Shown in pieces: positions 15,919 to 24,820 of a stretch of 33,750 nt of DNA. This DNA comes from CAYNYM01 sp049366815 (lineage in GTDB: Bacteria > Desulfobacterota > DSM-4660 > Desulfatiglandales > HGW-15). The DNA lies in contig JBMNCO010000143.1 in assembly GCA_049366815.1 (NCBI GenBank), positions 1 to 33,750 on the forward strand. Direction: 5' to 3'. The notes under the pieces are model-generated. The model ran no database searches, had not been told where the DNA came from, and was given only the letters and a program-made list of their open reading frames with translations. A program made the translations under genes and the position numbers. Within the stretch, counting starts at the first letter, position 1. The number at the start of each line of letters is the position of its first letter.

Positions 15919-16359
15919 TCAATCCTCCTTGATCAAATGCAGGAGCCTGGTCTGCTCCCTCTCCATTCGGAGTGATTCCTCCGGTGATCTCTCGTGATCA
16001 TACCCCAGGAGGTGCAGGATACCGTGGATCAGGAGACGATGAACCGTTTCTTCGAGGGGTTCATCCAGGAGGGCCGACTCGGCCGCTGCGGTATCCACGG
16101 AGATGACCACATCTCCCAGCATCGCAGATTCTACATCAGGTTCAGGACCGCCCGACATGGGGAAGGCTATCACGTTGGTCGGGCCCTTGCGCCGGAGATA
16201 CTGTTCATTGAGTTCCGCAATAAAGGGGTCATCGGTGAAGAGGATACTTATTTCCTTATCATGACAACCCAAGTCGTTTAAGACTTTCTTCAAGCTCCGC
16301 CTTATCTTCTGGCTTTTTAGCCCCGGAATCCTCTTTTGCGATGTAATCTGAATTTCCAT
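15919..16359 (-). CDS. ybeY: Endoribonuclease YbeY / rRNA maturation factor
   Basis: Zinc protein needed for 16S rRNA 3'-end maturation and ribosome quality control. The metal site is HGILHLLGYDH (H112, H116, H122), preceded by the conserved GPTNVIAFPM and LGDVVIS. The family N-terminus corresponds to the ATG at 16359 (146 residues), behind GGGAAAG. This start lies 101 bases inside the pgpH coding region in another frame, an unusually long overlap. The frame is open to 16404. Confidence 0.93.
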   Translation of the reverse strand: MEIQITSQKRIPGLKSQKIRRSLKKVLNDLGCHDKEISILFTDDPFIAELNEQYLRRKGPTNVIAFPMSGGPEPDVESAMLGDVVISVDTAAAESALLDEPLEETVHRLLIHGILHLLGYDHERSPEESLRMEREQTRLLHLIKED

Positions 16360-18733
16360 TCTTTCCCTTTTTGGCCGTCTTGGACGCCGCCTCGGGATAT
16401 TCAACGCGATGGTGAAAAATACCGCTCAAGGTCTTATTGAAACTCTTTGCAATTTCGTTGAGGTCCTTGAGGGTCAGTTCGCACTCATTCAGTTGCCCGT
16501 CTGAAAAAACGTTGTTTATGATCTTCTGCACCATGCCCTGGATCCGGGCCGGTGTGGGATCAACGAGGGTCCTGGAGGCCGCCTCCACCATGTCGGCCAG
16601 CATGACCAGCCCCGCCTCCTTGGTCTGAGGTTTGGGCCCGGGATAACGGAAGTCTTCTTCCTTGATCTCACTGGATTTACTCCCCTTGGCAAGCATGCGC
16701 TCCTTTGCCTTGTGGAAAAAGAAAGAGATGAGACTTGTCCCGTGGTGCTGCTGGATGATATCGATGATTTCACGGCCCAACTTGTTTTCCTTGGCCAGTT
16801 CCACCCCGTCTTTGACGTGGGCGATGAGTATCAGGCTGCTCATGGAAGGCGCCAGCTTCTCGTGTCTATTCTCCCCTCCGAGCTGGTTTTCAATAAAATA
16901 GAGGGGCTTGGTCATCTTGCCGATGTCGTGGTAATAGGCGCTCACTTTGGCAAGGAGGGGATTGGCATGGACGGCCTTGGCCGTGGCCTCCACCATGTTG
17001 CTGGTGATGACGCTGTGGTGGTAGGTCCCGGGGGCCCTGACCATGAGCTCCCGCAAAAGGGGCTGATCGAGATTGGCCAGTTCCAGAAGTTTGATGTCCG
17101 TTGTGAAACCGAAGGACATCTCGATAAGAGGGATGATGCCCGTTGCGATGACACCGGCGAGGATCCCTCCGGTGAATCCGGAAGCGGCGGCGATCAATGA
17201 CTCAACCGAATAGAGGGACCCGTAGATCATCTCTATGGCGAGGCTCAGGACCGTATTGACGAGTCCCACCATAAACCCGGTTTTGATCAGGATGCCCCGT
17301 TCCGTGCAGTTCCTCACTCCGAATGCCGCAAGGAGGCTGCTGATGAAAAAGTAGGTAAAGAATTCCACCCTTCCCCCGGTGACGAGGGCGGCCAGGACCG
17401 ACATGATCACAGAGAAGGCCGCGGCAATGCCAATGCCCTGAAAGACGCAGATGAGCATGGCCCCGAAGGCCACGGGCATGGCGAAGAGGAGGGCCGTGGA
17501 AGTGAAGGACGGGAACCCCCTCGCCGTCTCTTCTGCTATAAAGGTGTAGGCCCAGGTGAAGATGAACAGTCCCAGGAGCATGAGGGCATTGAAAATGAGG
17601 TCCCTCTGGCTGGCCCTGAAAGTGGCGATTTCCCTCGATGCCATGAGATAGATCACGATAATGAGTGTGCCAATCAGAATGGCCATGGCAGGCACCCGAC
17701 CGACCATGTCGATCCTTTTCACCGAATCGGTTTGACCCGAAAGCTTGAGAAGGTGTTCCGGCCCGATCCTCTCTCCCTCTCGAACAAGCATCTCTCCCTT
17801 CTTGATCTTGAAGTAAATGGGGTTGATGGCCTTACGGGCGAGATCCTTTCTCAGTTCCGTTTCCCTCTGATTAAAGGTGAGGTTCGGTCTGATGAGCAAG
17901 TGGGTCAATTTGACGGTCAAGGCAGCCAGTTCGCGTGATTGGAGGGCTTGCCTCAATGCATTGCCCTGTTGGGCAACGAAGTGTCTGGCGCTTTCGAGGT
18001 CATAGAAGCGGTCAAAATCTACGCTCCGCGTCTCCCTTTTGGATGCAATTTCATGGAGTGTGACGCCCCCCTTTTCAATATGTTCCTTCAGCATTCGTCT
18101 GTTGCCCACGACACCCTTTTCAGAAACATCGGTGCTCAAACGTATGACGGCCTCCTCCACCTGGGAGGGAAATCCGGCTTTCAATAGGGACTCAAAGAGC
18201 TCCGTATCGCTCTGGATTCCCAGGCTCCTGAAAAAACGGCCCGAGACGTCCTCCTGATCCTCGGAGGTATCAGGCGGCAAGGCGGCGGTCTGTGGAAGGG
18301 CGGCTTCGTCCTGTTCCTTACTTTCAGCAAGGGCCTTGAGGTATGCCCTCCCTATTTCGAAGGCCTCCTTGATACCGGGAACGATATTCGACGGGATCCT
18401 GTCAAAGTCATAGACAGCCAGGACCTCCTTGACGGCCTTTTCCCGGTCTTTCTCCGTGAGTTCGGTGTTTTCAATGAGAAAATCGTGGGAGGCCTTGATG
18501 TCTCTCTCGGCCACATCCCCAAGTCTGTACATGTGGGGTCTGCTCAATATGGCCGGAAACAGAGCGATAGAAACAATCAGGCTCAAGACCGGCAGGATGA
18601 ACCACCGGAGACGCTCCGGACGTGAAAGACGGAGAAACGCCTCCGACATCCTCTGCCTGAATGCAGGTTCCTTGTCCGCCCTCTTCAAAGGCTTGCTCCT
18701 CACGGAGGTATTCGGGTTTGTCTTATCGGGCAT
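16259..18733 (-). CDS. pgpH: PgpH-type 7TM-HD phosphodiesterase (cyclic-di-AMP hydrolase family)
   Basis: An 824-residue membrane enzyme. One N-terminal membrane helix (about 44-63) leads to a large extracytoplasmic 7TMR-HDED domain (about 65-340), then seven membrane helices (about 345-540) and a cytoplasmic HD domain with HHS (572-574), YYHDIGK (H602, D603), H639, HH at 663-664 and D714. Relatives in Listeria hydrolyse cyclic di-AMP, which is established for that protein; here it is inference. No diadenylate cyclase is in the window. The charged tail after about residue 775 is low-complexity and overlaps the start of ybeY. The phoH-pgpH-ybeY order is the common one. Confidence 0.93.
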   Translation of the reverse strand: MPDKTNPNTSVRSKPLKRADKEPAFRQRMSEAFLRLSRPERLRWFILPVLSLIVSIALFPAILSRPHMYRLGDVAERDIKASHDFLIENTELTEKDREKAVKEVLAVYDFDRIPSNIVPGIKEAFEIGRAYLKALAESKEQDEAALPQTAALPPDTSEDQEDVSGRFFRSLGIQSDTELFESLLKAGFPSQVEEAVIRLSTDVSEKGVVGNRRMLKEHIEKGGVTLHEIASKRETRSVDFDRFYDLESARHFVAQQGNALRQALQSRELAALTVKLTHLLIRPNLTFNQRETELRKDLARKAINPIYFKIKKGEMLVREGERIGPEHLLKLSGQTDSVKRIDMVGRVPAMAILIGTLIIVIYLMASREIATFRASQRDLIFNALMLLGLFIFTWAYTFIAEETARGFPSFTSTALLFAMPVAFGAMLICVFQGIGIAAAFSVIMSVLAALVTGGRVEFFTYFFISSLLAAFGVRNCTERGILIKTGFMVGLVNTVLSLAIEMIYGSLYSVESLIAAASGFTGGILAGVIATGIIPLIEMSFGFTTDIKLLELANLDQPLLRELMVRAPGTYHHSVITSNMVEATAKAVHANPLLAKVSAYYHDIGKMTKPLYFIENQLGGENRHEKLAPSMSSLILIAHVKDGVELAKENKLGREIIDIIQQHHGTSLISFFFHKAKERMLAKGSKSSEIKEEDFRYPGPKPQTKEAGLVMLADMVEAASRTLVDPTPARIQGMVQKIINNVFSDGQLNECELTLKDLNEIAKSFNKTLSGIFHHRVEYPEAASKTAKKGKNGNSDYIAKEDSGAKKPEDKAELEESLKRLGLS

Positions 18734-18754
18734 AATTGAAATACGAGAGGTTGG

Positions 18755-19756
18755 TCAGCTCTTTGTATTCTTGGTCGCTTCCCTTCTTTCATAGGCATCG
18801 ATGATTTCCTGTACCAAGGGATGCCTGACAACGTCATCGCGGGAGAAGTACACAAACCTTATGCCTTCTATCCCTTCCAGGATGTGCCCCGCCTCAATGA
18901 GACCGGAAGGCTTTCCCTCAGGCAGGTCTGTCTGCGTTACATCACCTGTAATAACGGCCTTTGAACTGAAGCCCAGTCTGGTCAGAAACATCTTCATTTG
19001 ATCGCTGGTGGCGTTTTGTGCCTCGTCCAGGATGACGAAGGAATCATTCAGGGTCCTTCCGCGCATGAATGCCAAGGGGGCGACCTCAATAACACCCTTC
19101 TGGATGAGGCGGGAGGCGTCCTCAAATTCCATCATGTCGTGAAGAGCATCGTAGAGGGGTCTGAGATAGGGATTGACTTTTTCATAGAGGTCCCCAGGCA
19201 GAAAACCCAGATGTTCCCCGGCTTCAACCGCCGGCCTGGCCAGGACAACGCGTTTGACCTCCTTCTTGGTGAGGGAGGCAACGGCCATGGCCATGGCAAG
19301 ATAGGTCTTCCCCGTCCCGGCCGGGCCGATGCCGAATACGATATCAAAGCGTCTTATGCTGTCCACGTAGGTCTTCTGGTTTATGCTCTTGGGATTGATT
19401 ACATTCTTTCCGGAGGATATGTAGACCTTGTCCAGGAAGATCTGACGGAGATCGGCGGACTGATTACCGCTCAGGATGCGGATGGCATAACGAACGTCAC
19501 TGAGGTAGACAGGACGGTTTTCTTTCAAAAGGCCGTAAATTTGGGTCAAAACGTTCTCAGCCAGTTCGATCTCCCAGTATCCTCCACTGAGCAGGAGGCT
19601 GTTTCCCCGGGCGTTGACAGTCAGGCCGATCTTTTTCTCCAGCAGTTGGAGGTGGGCATTGCGTTCCCCGCACAGCAAGGCAAACAACTGCGGGTCTGGA
19701 TAGGTCAACTTCTTCTTGGTATCCGGAGATGATTTGGGGGCGGGGTGGTCGACCAC
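18755..19756 (-). CDS. phoH: PhoH family ATPase (PhoH-like)
   Basis: A 333-residue PhoH-like P-loop protein, related to RNA-helicase folds, usually encoded beside ybeY and pgpH and thought to act in RNA metabolism. Walker A is GPAGTGKT (144-151) and Walker B is FVILDEAQN (240-248); the N-terminal KH-like region is present, and GDVTQTDLP matches sensor sequence of the family. The start codon is GTG, following the yjbQ stop directly, with AGGAG eight bases ahead inside yjbQ. Confidence 0.95.
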   Translation of the reverse strand: MVDHPAPKSSPDTKKKLTYPDPQLFALLCGERNAHLQLLEKKIGLTVNARGNSLLLSGGYWEIELAENVLTQIYGLLKENRPVYLSDVRYAIRILSGNQSADLRQIFLDKVYISSGKNVINPKSINQKTYVDSIRRFDIVFGIGPAGTGKTYLAMAMAVASLTKKEVKRVVLARPAVEAGEHLGFLPGDLYEKVNPYLRPLYDALHDMMEFEDASRLIQKGVIEVAPLAFMRGRTLNDSFVILDEAQNATSDQMKMFLTRLGFSSKAVITGDVTQTDLPEGKPSGLIEAGHILEGIEGIRFVYFSRDDVVRHPLVQEIIDAYERREATKNTKS

Positions 19757-20179
19757 TCACTTGACTCCTGTCGTCTGCATAATGACATGACGTTGCCTGG
19801 GCCTGTTATCGAAGTCCAGGAGTACGATTTGCTGCCAGGTCCCGAGGGTGGGACTTCCCTGAACGATGGGGATGTGAAGGGAGGGGCCGATCAGTGCGGC
19901 ACGCACATGGGAATAGCCGTTGCCGTCTCCCCATCTTTCATTATGCTCGTAGTAGAGATCTCTGGGTGCCATACGCTCTATCGCCTTTTTCAGATCATTA
20001 ATGACGCCGCTTTCATATTCAATCGTTGTAAGGGCCGCAGTGGAACCCGGGACAAAGAGCGTCATAGATCCGGAACTGACACCGGCCAGTCCAAGGCCTT
20101 CTTTTACCTGGTCCGTCAAGTCGATGATGTCTGTCTGTTCGGTGGTCCGGACATAGATATGATGCGTTTCAGAGACCAT
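19757..20179 (-). CDS. yjbQ: YjbQ family protein (UPF0047)
   Basis: A protein of about 140 residues of the widespread YjbQ family, with the signature GSTAALTTIEYESG, the metal-binding HNERWGDGNGYSH and GTWQQIVLLDFDNRP. E. coli YjbQ has weak thiamine-phosphate-synthase activity in vitro, but the true role of the family is unsettled. The open frame starts at 20197; the second ATG at 20179 has GGAAGGA in front and gives the usual length. It is the first gene of the long minus-strand run ending at 12714. Confidence 0.9.
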   Translation of the reverse strand: MVSETHHIYVRTTEQTDIIDLTDQVKEGLGLAGVSSGSMTLFVPGSTAALTTIEYESGVINDLKKAIERMAPRDLYYEHNERWGDGNGYSHVRAALIGPSLHIPIVQGSPTLGTWQQIVLLDFDNRPRQRHVIMQTTGVK

Positions 20180-20508
20180 CGATTCCTTCCATTTCATAGG
20201 GTCTTCAGGGCGGTGCCTGGATGTAGAAATTAACTATCACAGGGCCGATTTTCATGCAACAAAAAGAGTGCCCACAGGATTCGAGGCTCATCCGCCGCCT
20301 TTATGCCGGATATGGCCTTTCTCCCAGACCGTCATCTTAAAAAGAAAGTATGAGTTTGGCCTTTTGAAAGAGCCCTCCAATTTGGTCCCTCCGTAATAGG
20401 GTAATTTTCGAAAGCCTGAAGTGTTACAAAAAAATCAGTAAGATAAAGATCTCTCTTCCAGGACGGGGATTCGATTTTCAGCACAAATGCCCCGGGGATT
20501 GCCGGCCG
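20180..20508. other. Intergenic region between thioredoxin and yjbQ genes
   Basis: No gene. It should hold the promoter of the yjbQ-phoH-pgpH run; the best candidate I see is TTGCAT, 17 bases, TAGTTA on the minus strand around 20230-20260, which is weak. The region also contains one copy of the dyad element described at 20352-20431. Confidence 0.45.
20352..20431. repeat. Copy A of an approximately 80-bp dyad element
   Basis: It begins GAGTTTGGCCTTTT and ends AATTTTCGAAAGCCTGAAGT followed by GTTACAAAA. Copy B at 31691-31768 begins GAATTTAGCCCTTT and ends AATTTTTCAAAGGGCTAAAG followed by TGTTACAAAA. The last 13 bases, AAGTGTTACAAAA, are identical and the lengths are 80 and 78 bases. In this copy the inverted-repeat arms are degraded and the centre differs. 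Confidence 0.5.
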
Positions 20509-20958
20509 TCAAATGTGAGGCGCGATGCGGCCCTCTATCTCTCCCCGGGGAAGAGCGCCCACCAGTCTGTCGATCAATTTCCCCTGCTTGAAAAGGAGCA
20601 TCGTCGGAATGCTCTGGACGGCATACCGGGAGGCCGTGGCGTGGTTTTCGTCCACGTTCAATTTGGCAATCTTCAGACGCCCTGCATATCGGGAGGCCAA
20701 CTGGTCCATGACCGGAGCCACCATGCGGCAGGGGCCGCACCAGGGCGCCCAGCAGTCCACCAGGACAGGGCCGGCGAAGGCGAGTACCTCACTCCCGAAA
20801 GATGCATCGGTCACATCCACGGGACGATCAAGGGCACGGCCCACCGGGAGGGCCGCCTTGCACCGCCCGCAAACAGGCCTGTCCCGGAGTCTTTGCCCTG
20901 GTATCCTGTTCCGGGTTCCGCAATTGGGACATCTGATAATCAGGTTGTCATGATCCAT
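20509..20958 (-). CDS. Thioredoxin with N-terminal zinc ribbon (TrxC-like)
   Basis: A 149-residue thioredoxin of the Trx2/TrxC type. The N-terminal zinc ribbon has C10, C13, C30 and C33 (CPNC and CGRC), and the thioredoxin fold follows with the active site WCGPC (C74, C77) and the cis-proline in SIPTM. It reduces protein disulfides in the cytoplasm; the zinc ribbon makes it comparable to E. coli Trx2, which is linked to oxidative stress. The ATG at 20958 has GGAG seven bases ahead and is preferred over the ATG at 20976. No thioredoxin reductase is nearby. Confidence 0.92.
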   Translation of the reverse strand: MDHDNLIIRCPNCGTRNRIPGQRLRDRPVCGRCKAALPVGRALDRPVDVTDASFGSEVLAFAGPVLVDCWAPWCGPCRMVAPVMDQLASRYAGRLKIAKLNVDENHATASRYAVQSIPTMLLFKQGKLIDRLVGALPRGEIEGRIAPHI

Positions 20959-20984
20959 TGAACCACTCCTTCTCATTTGACAAA

Positions 20985-21012
20985 AAAATAAGTCCTGTTC
21001 TTTTTATGACAA
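20985..21012 (-). promoter_or_regulatory. Candidate thioredoxin promoter
   Basis: On the minus strand TTGTCA (21012-21007) and TATTTT (20990-20985) are 16 bases apart, 27 bases upstream of the chosen start codon. The match is moderate. Confidence 0.35.
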
Positions 21013-21064
21013 GGGGTTGGGGTTGAGATGGCGCGGCCGGGAGCCCCCGGAGGGACTCCCCATT

Positions 21065-22438
21065 TTAATTCAGAATTTTACCTCTGGTGAGCGATGCAAA
21101 GATGCCTCCAAAACAGAGAAGGGTAAAGATCCCAAAGGCATCTCTCATACTTTTTAGGAAGAGGGGATGCTGCTCCGGCGTGAACTGGACGCGCCCAAGG
21201 AAGAGGGTGAACAAAAGGGTCACGATGCCCATGCTCACCATCATGCCAAGGAGCCGCATGGTCCCGACTGACCCCGAGGCAATACCGTAGAACTTCTTGT
21301 CGACGGATCCCATAATGGCGTTGGTATTCGGGGACGAAAAGAATGCGGTCCCCAAACCGATAATAGATAATCCGGCGACGACGGTCGTCTGGGTCGTGTC
21401 TGCGCCTGTAAAAGAAAGGACAAAAAGCCCCGATGTCGTGATCGCCATACCGATTGAGGCCACGACGCGGGGTTCGATGCGATCGGAGAGTCTCCCTGCC
21501 ATGGGGGAGAAAAGCGCCATCATAACGGGCTGGACCATGAGGATCAGCCCTGCTCCCTGGGGATCGAGTGCCTTGATATTCTGCAGAAAGAGACTCAATA
21601 GAAAGGTCACGGCAAAGGTGGCACTGTAATGGATGAGGGCCGCCAGACTGGAAAAGGCGAAGACCCTGTTGGTACTAAAGAGACTCATATCAAAGACCGG
21701 GCTTCCAGTCCTTGATTCCCACAGGACGAATCCGAACAACCCGGCGACCCCGAGTAAAACGACCCAGATGGCCCTGAGGGCGGGAAGGAGAGAGATCCCA
21801 TACATGATGGCCACGATCCCCAGACCGTATACCAGGGAGCCGGTCAAATCGAACTTTTCCCCTTTGGCCTCGGCCCATTCCCCGGGCAATCTCTTCAAGA
21901 TGAGATAAATGACGATCAGTCCAAGAGGAAGGTTGGCAAGGAAGATGCTGCGCCATGTGAAATGTTGTGTGAGGAATCCCCCGAGGGAGGGCCCGAGGGA
22001 AAGCCCGATGTAGACGGCGGCGACGTTGATTCCGAGCACTCTGCCCCTCTCTCGGGGCGGAAATACGGAGGTGAGGATGGCCATGCCTGTTGCGAAGATC
22101 ATGGCGCTTCCGATGCCCTGAAAAATGCGGTGGAAGATCAGCGCCGGGGCGGAGTTGGACAGGGCACAGAGCAGGGAAGAGAGCGTGAAGACCGCGATAC
22201 CCCAGATGAAGACCTTTTTTCGTCCATAGATGTCCGCAAGTCTGCCAAAGGGCACGAGGCAGACGGCCGAGGCGAGGAGGTATGATGTGGAAATCCAGCT
22301 CAGGATGACGGCGTCGATTTCATATTGCACCCCTATGGAAGGAAGGGCCAGGTTGATGGCCGATCCCATAAAGGGGGTCATAAAGGAGCTCAGGGCGGCG
22401 ATGACAAGGGCGGATTTTCGAGTGACATTCTGATTCAT
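21065..22438 (-). CDS. MFS transporter, DHA2 (EmrB/QacA-like) family
   Basis: A 457-residue major-facilitator protein with about 14 hydrophobic segments, as in the DHA2 drug:H+ antiporters. MFS motif A appears as GRLADIYGRKK after the second helix, and the antiporter motif C region as GPSLGGFLTQHFTWRSIF. The substrate cannot be told from sequence; this family exports drugs, dyes or metabolites. There is no linked regulator or membrane-fusion gene. It is divergent from cvpA. Confidence 0.9.
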   Translation of the reverse strand: MNQNVTRKSALVIAALSSFMTPFMGSAINLALPSIGVQYEIDAVILSWISTSYLLASAVCLVPFGRLADIYGRKKVFIWGIAVFTLSSLLCALSNSAPALIFHRIFQGIGSAMIFATGMAILTSVFPPRERGRVLGINVAAVYIGLSLGPSLGGFLTQHFTWRSIFLANLPLGLIVIYLILKRLPGEWAEAKGEKFDLTGSLVYGLGIVAIMYGISLLPALRAIWVVLLGVAGLFGFVLWESRTGSPVFDMSLFSTNRVFAFSSLAALIHYSATFAVTFLLSLFLQNIKALDPQGAGLILMVQPVMMALFSPMAGRLSDRIEPRVVASIGMAITTSGLFVLSFTGADTTQTTVVAGLSIIGLGTAFFSSPNTNAIMGSVDKKFYGIASGSVGTMRLLGMMVSMGIVTLLFTLFLGRVQFTPEQHPLFLKSMRDAFGIFTLLCFGGIFASLTRGKILN

Positions 22439-22514
22439 CGGGGTATTCGTTTCCGTAGCGTGAATGCAAAAAAGAGGCGCCGGATGCCGGGGTTTTGGGG
22501 TGTCAGCCCTTTTT

Positions 22515-22547
22515 CCCCTGCATATTGGCCTTGACGCTCTGCAGGGG
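22515..22547. promoter_or_regulatory. Dyad between MFS gene and cvpA
   Basis: CCCCTGC (22515-22521) and GCAGGGG (22541-22547) are perfect 7-bp arms 19 bases apart, spanning a TTGACG (22531-22536) that might be a -35 for cvpA. An operator is possible. Confidence 0.25.
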
Positions 22548-22566
22548 ACTTTGGTAGAAGACCCAC

Positions 22567-23127
22567 ATGAATGTGCTTGATATCATTATCGCCTGTATCC
22601 TGGTCTTCTTTGTCGTGAGAGGACTCATAAGAGGCTTTATAAAGGAAACGGCCTCACTTGTCGGCGTCGTCCTGGGCCTGCTGCTCGCCATCCGTTTTCA
22701 GCCCCTGGTTACGGCGATGTTCAAGACCTCCTTCCCCTCCATGCCCTTGGTCGAACTGGTCGGCTTCGGGGCGATCTTCTTTGGCGTTCTGGTCTTGTGC
22801 AATCTGCTTGGGTGGGGAATAAAGTTCCTGTTCAAAAAGGCCTTGCTGGGATGGGTGGATAGAACGCTCGGCCTCGGCCTGGCGGTCATCAAGGGGGTGA
22901 TCATCACCTACATCGGGATTGTCCTGCTTACCTTTTCCCCTCTTGCCGGCACCCCTCTTGTTGCAAACTCCAAGCTGGCCCCCATGATCATTACATCCTA
23001 CCAATCCATGGTCAACCTTATTTCTCCGGAATGTTACAATAAATTGAAAAAAAGATTCACTGAGAAAAAGAGAAAACTCGGTGAGATCGTAACAGAAAGT
23101 GCCAAGGATACTGCGGAAAAACAATGA
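22567..23127 (+). CDS. CvpA family membrane protein
   Basis: A 186-residue protein with four predicted membrane helices (about 5-25, 30-45, 62-85, 103-125) and a charged C-terminal tail, starting MNVLDIIIACILVFFVVRG as in the CvpA family (colicin V production). CvpA is named for an E. coli gene affecting colicin V and is now mostly linked to envelope functions; the molecular role is unknown. The mazG start overlaps its stop as ATGA. No strong ribosome site precedes the ATG. Confidence 0.88.
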   Translation: MNVLDIIIACILVFFVVRGLIRGFIKETASLVGVVLGLLLAIRFQPLVTAMFKTSFPSMPLVELVGFGAIFFGVLVLCNLLGWGIKFLFKKALLGWVDRTLGLGLAVIKGVIITYIGIVLLTFSPLAGTPLVANSKLAPMIITSYQSMVNLISPECYNKLKKRFTEKKRKLGEIVTESAKDTAEKQ

Positions 23128-23846
23128 ACAAGGACGCCTTGTCAAATGCCATCAATGCCCTGGCGGATCTTATAACGACGTTGCGTGGACCCGAGGGGTG
23201 TCCATGGGACGCAGAGCAGACAGAGGACACCGTCAGGATGTATCTCCTCGAGGAGGCCTACGAGGCCCTTGAGGCCGTCGAAAGAGGGATTCCCGAAGCG
23301 GTTTGCGGTGAACTTGGGGATCTTCTGTTTCAGATCATCTTCCTGGCCCGGCTCGCCGAGGAGAAGGGAGCGTTCGATCTGGTGAAGGTCATTTGTGACA
23401 TCACTGAAAAAATGATCCGCAGGCATCCTCACGTGTTCGGCCGGGTGACGGTCAACAGCGCCGAAGAGGTGGCGGAAAACTGGGCCAAGATCAAGAAGGT
23501 GGAAAAAGGGGCGTCCAGTGGGATTTCGTCCCAACTCCGGGACGTACCCACGGGCCTGCCGGCACTCCTACAGGCACATCGTCTGAGCGAGCGGGCCTCA
23601 AAGGCCGGGTGGCAGGAACCAAAAGGCCGGGTATTGTGGGAAATGTTGAAACTGGGTCTGGAGGATTTGGAGCAGGCGGTGACAGAGGGAAGGCAGGATC
23701 ATGCGGCCGAGGAGATGGGCCGCCTTCTTTTCCATCTTGTCAACATGGCCAGACAACAGGGACAAAACGCGGAAGACCTTTTGCGCAAGATAAACCTGAA
23801 ATTTCTCAATGAGTTCTTAGAAAAGGACGCGTGCACGCGGCCTTGA
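23124..23846 (+). CDS. mazG: Nucleoside triphosphate pyrophosphohydrolase MazG
   Basis: Hydrolyses NTPs to NMPs and pyrophosphate, cleaning the nucleotide pool. The 240-residue protein has two MazG repeats; the first carries the metal-binding helices in LLEEAYEALE (E43, E44) and CGELGDLLFQ (E63, D66), the second is weaker with EEMGRLLFHLVNM. GCPWDAEQT and HPHVFG are typical. It is translationally coupled to cvpA. Confidence 0.93.
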   Translation: MNKDALSNAINALADLITTLRGPEGCPWDAEQTEDTVRMYLLEEAYEALEAVERGIPEAVCGELGDLLFQIIFLARLAEEKGAFDLVKVICDITEKMIRRHPHVFGRVTVNSAEEVAENWAKIKKVEKGASSGISSQLRDVPTGLPALLQAHRLSERASKAGWQEPKGRVLWEMLKLGLEDLEQAVTEGRQDHAAEEMGRLLFHLVNMARQQGQNAEDLLRKINLKFLNEFLEKDACTRP

Positions 23847-23965
23847 TTCAAGGGCTCCGTATTATGGAACGGGCCCACTGCCCGGGCAGGCCTGTTTTCC
23901 CCCGGGTTGCATGGGTGGGGAGACGGTTCCGGCCGTGGTTCGGTCCCAGTGCGAGGTGAAGACGA

Positions 23966-24691
23966 TTGGCCCCCCCGAAAAAAAAGAGACGCAACAAGGG
24001 ACGCCTCAAGAAGGTCTTGATGCCCGCCCTTACAGTGGTCATTGCCTTTTGGCTCTTTACCTCTCTTCAGGTCTTGACTCTTCGATTTCTGAACCCCCCC
24101 GCCACCGTGTCCATGGCATGGAATTGGGTGAAGGGGCGATTTGGATCAAAACCCTATACATGGCCCAAATACCAGTGGCGGAGTCTCGAAGATATTTCTC
24201 CTCATCTGATCAAGGCGGTGCTTGCAGGAGAAGACCAGAGGTTCTTTTCACACCACGGTTTTGATCTCATCGAAATGGACCGGGCGCTTCGGGATGCCCT
24301 CACATCGGGGAAGACGCGGGGTGCGAGCACATTGACCATGCAGACGGCCAGGTCCGTTTTCCTCTGGCCGGAACGCAGTTTTATTCGAAAGTCAATGGAG
24401 GCCTACTATACCATTCTCATCGAGTTGCTCTGGAACAAGAAAAGAATTGTTGAAGTCTACCTCAATGCCGTTGACTGGGGCAAAGGAGTGGTGGGTGCGG
24501 AGGCCGCGGCAAGGCGGTATTTCCGCAAGAGGGCGAATCAGTTGAGGCCGTCGGAAGCTGCGGCCCTGGCGGCCATTCTGCCTAGCCCCCATCGATGGTC
24601 TCCCACAAATCCGGACTCTGTGGTTCGCGGGAGAGTAGAGAGAATACTGAAGGATATGGAGCATATCTCCTTGGGATTTGAAATAGAGTGA
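23966..24691 (+). CDS. mtgA: Monofunctional peptidoglycan glycosyltransferase MtgA
   Basis: A GT51 enzyme that polymerises lipid II into glycan strands. It has 241 residues, with a basic N-terminus, one membrane anchor (about 17-40) and the catalytic region outside the membrane: EDQRFFSHHGFD (E89 is the catalytic glutamate), RGASTLTMQTAR and RKSMEAYYTILIE. No penicillin-binding transpeptidase domain follows, so it is monofunctional. The start codon is TTG, behind GAGG nine bases away; no ATG is well placed. Confidence 0.92.
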   Translation: MAPPKKKRRNKGRLKKVLMPALTVVIAFWLFTSLQVLTLRFLNPPATVSMAWNWVKGRFGSKPYTWPKYQWRSLEDISPHLIKAVLAGEDQRFFSHHGFDLIEMDRALRDALTSGKTRGASTLTMQTARSVFLWPERSFIRKSMEAYYTILIELLWNKKRIVEVYLNAVDWGKGVVGAEAAARRYFRKRANQLRPSEAAALAAILPSPHRWSPTNPDSVVRGRVERILKDMEHISLGFEIE

Positions 24692-24820
24692 GACTGCAGA
24701 CAAGAAGACATGGAGGGATATCCGTGATCCCCACCTTTCGCGAAACCCTCATCCCCCGTCGCGGCATGAACTGCAACGCCTTGGACAGGCGGGAAAATCA
24801 TCCGAAGAGGTCCAAAGGTC

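Noticed and set aside
21035..21060. GGGAG/CTCCC dyad after the MFS gene as a terminator
   Set aside because: Only 5-bp arms, and no T-run after the stem on the minus strand.
23876..23890. CTGCCCGGGCAG palindrome after mazG as a terminator
   Set aside because: A 12-bp self-complementary palindrome leaves no loop and no T-run follows directly.
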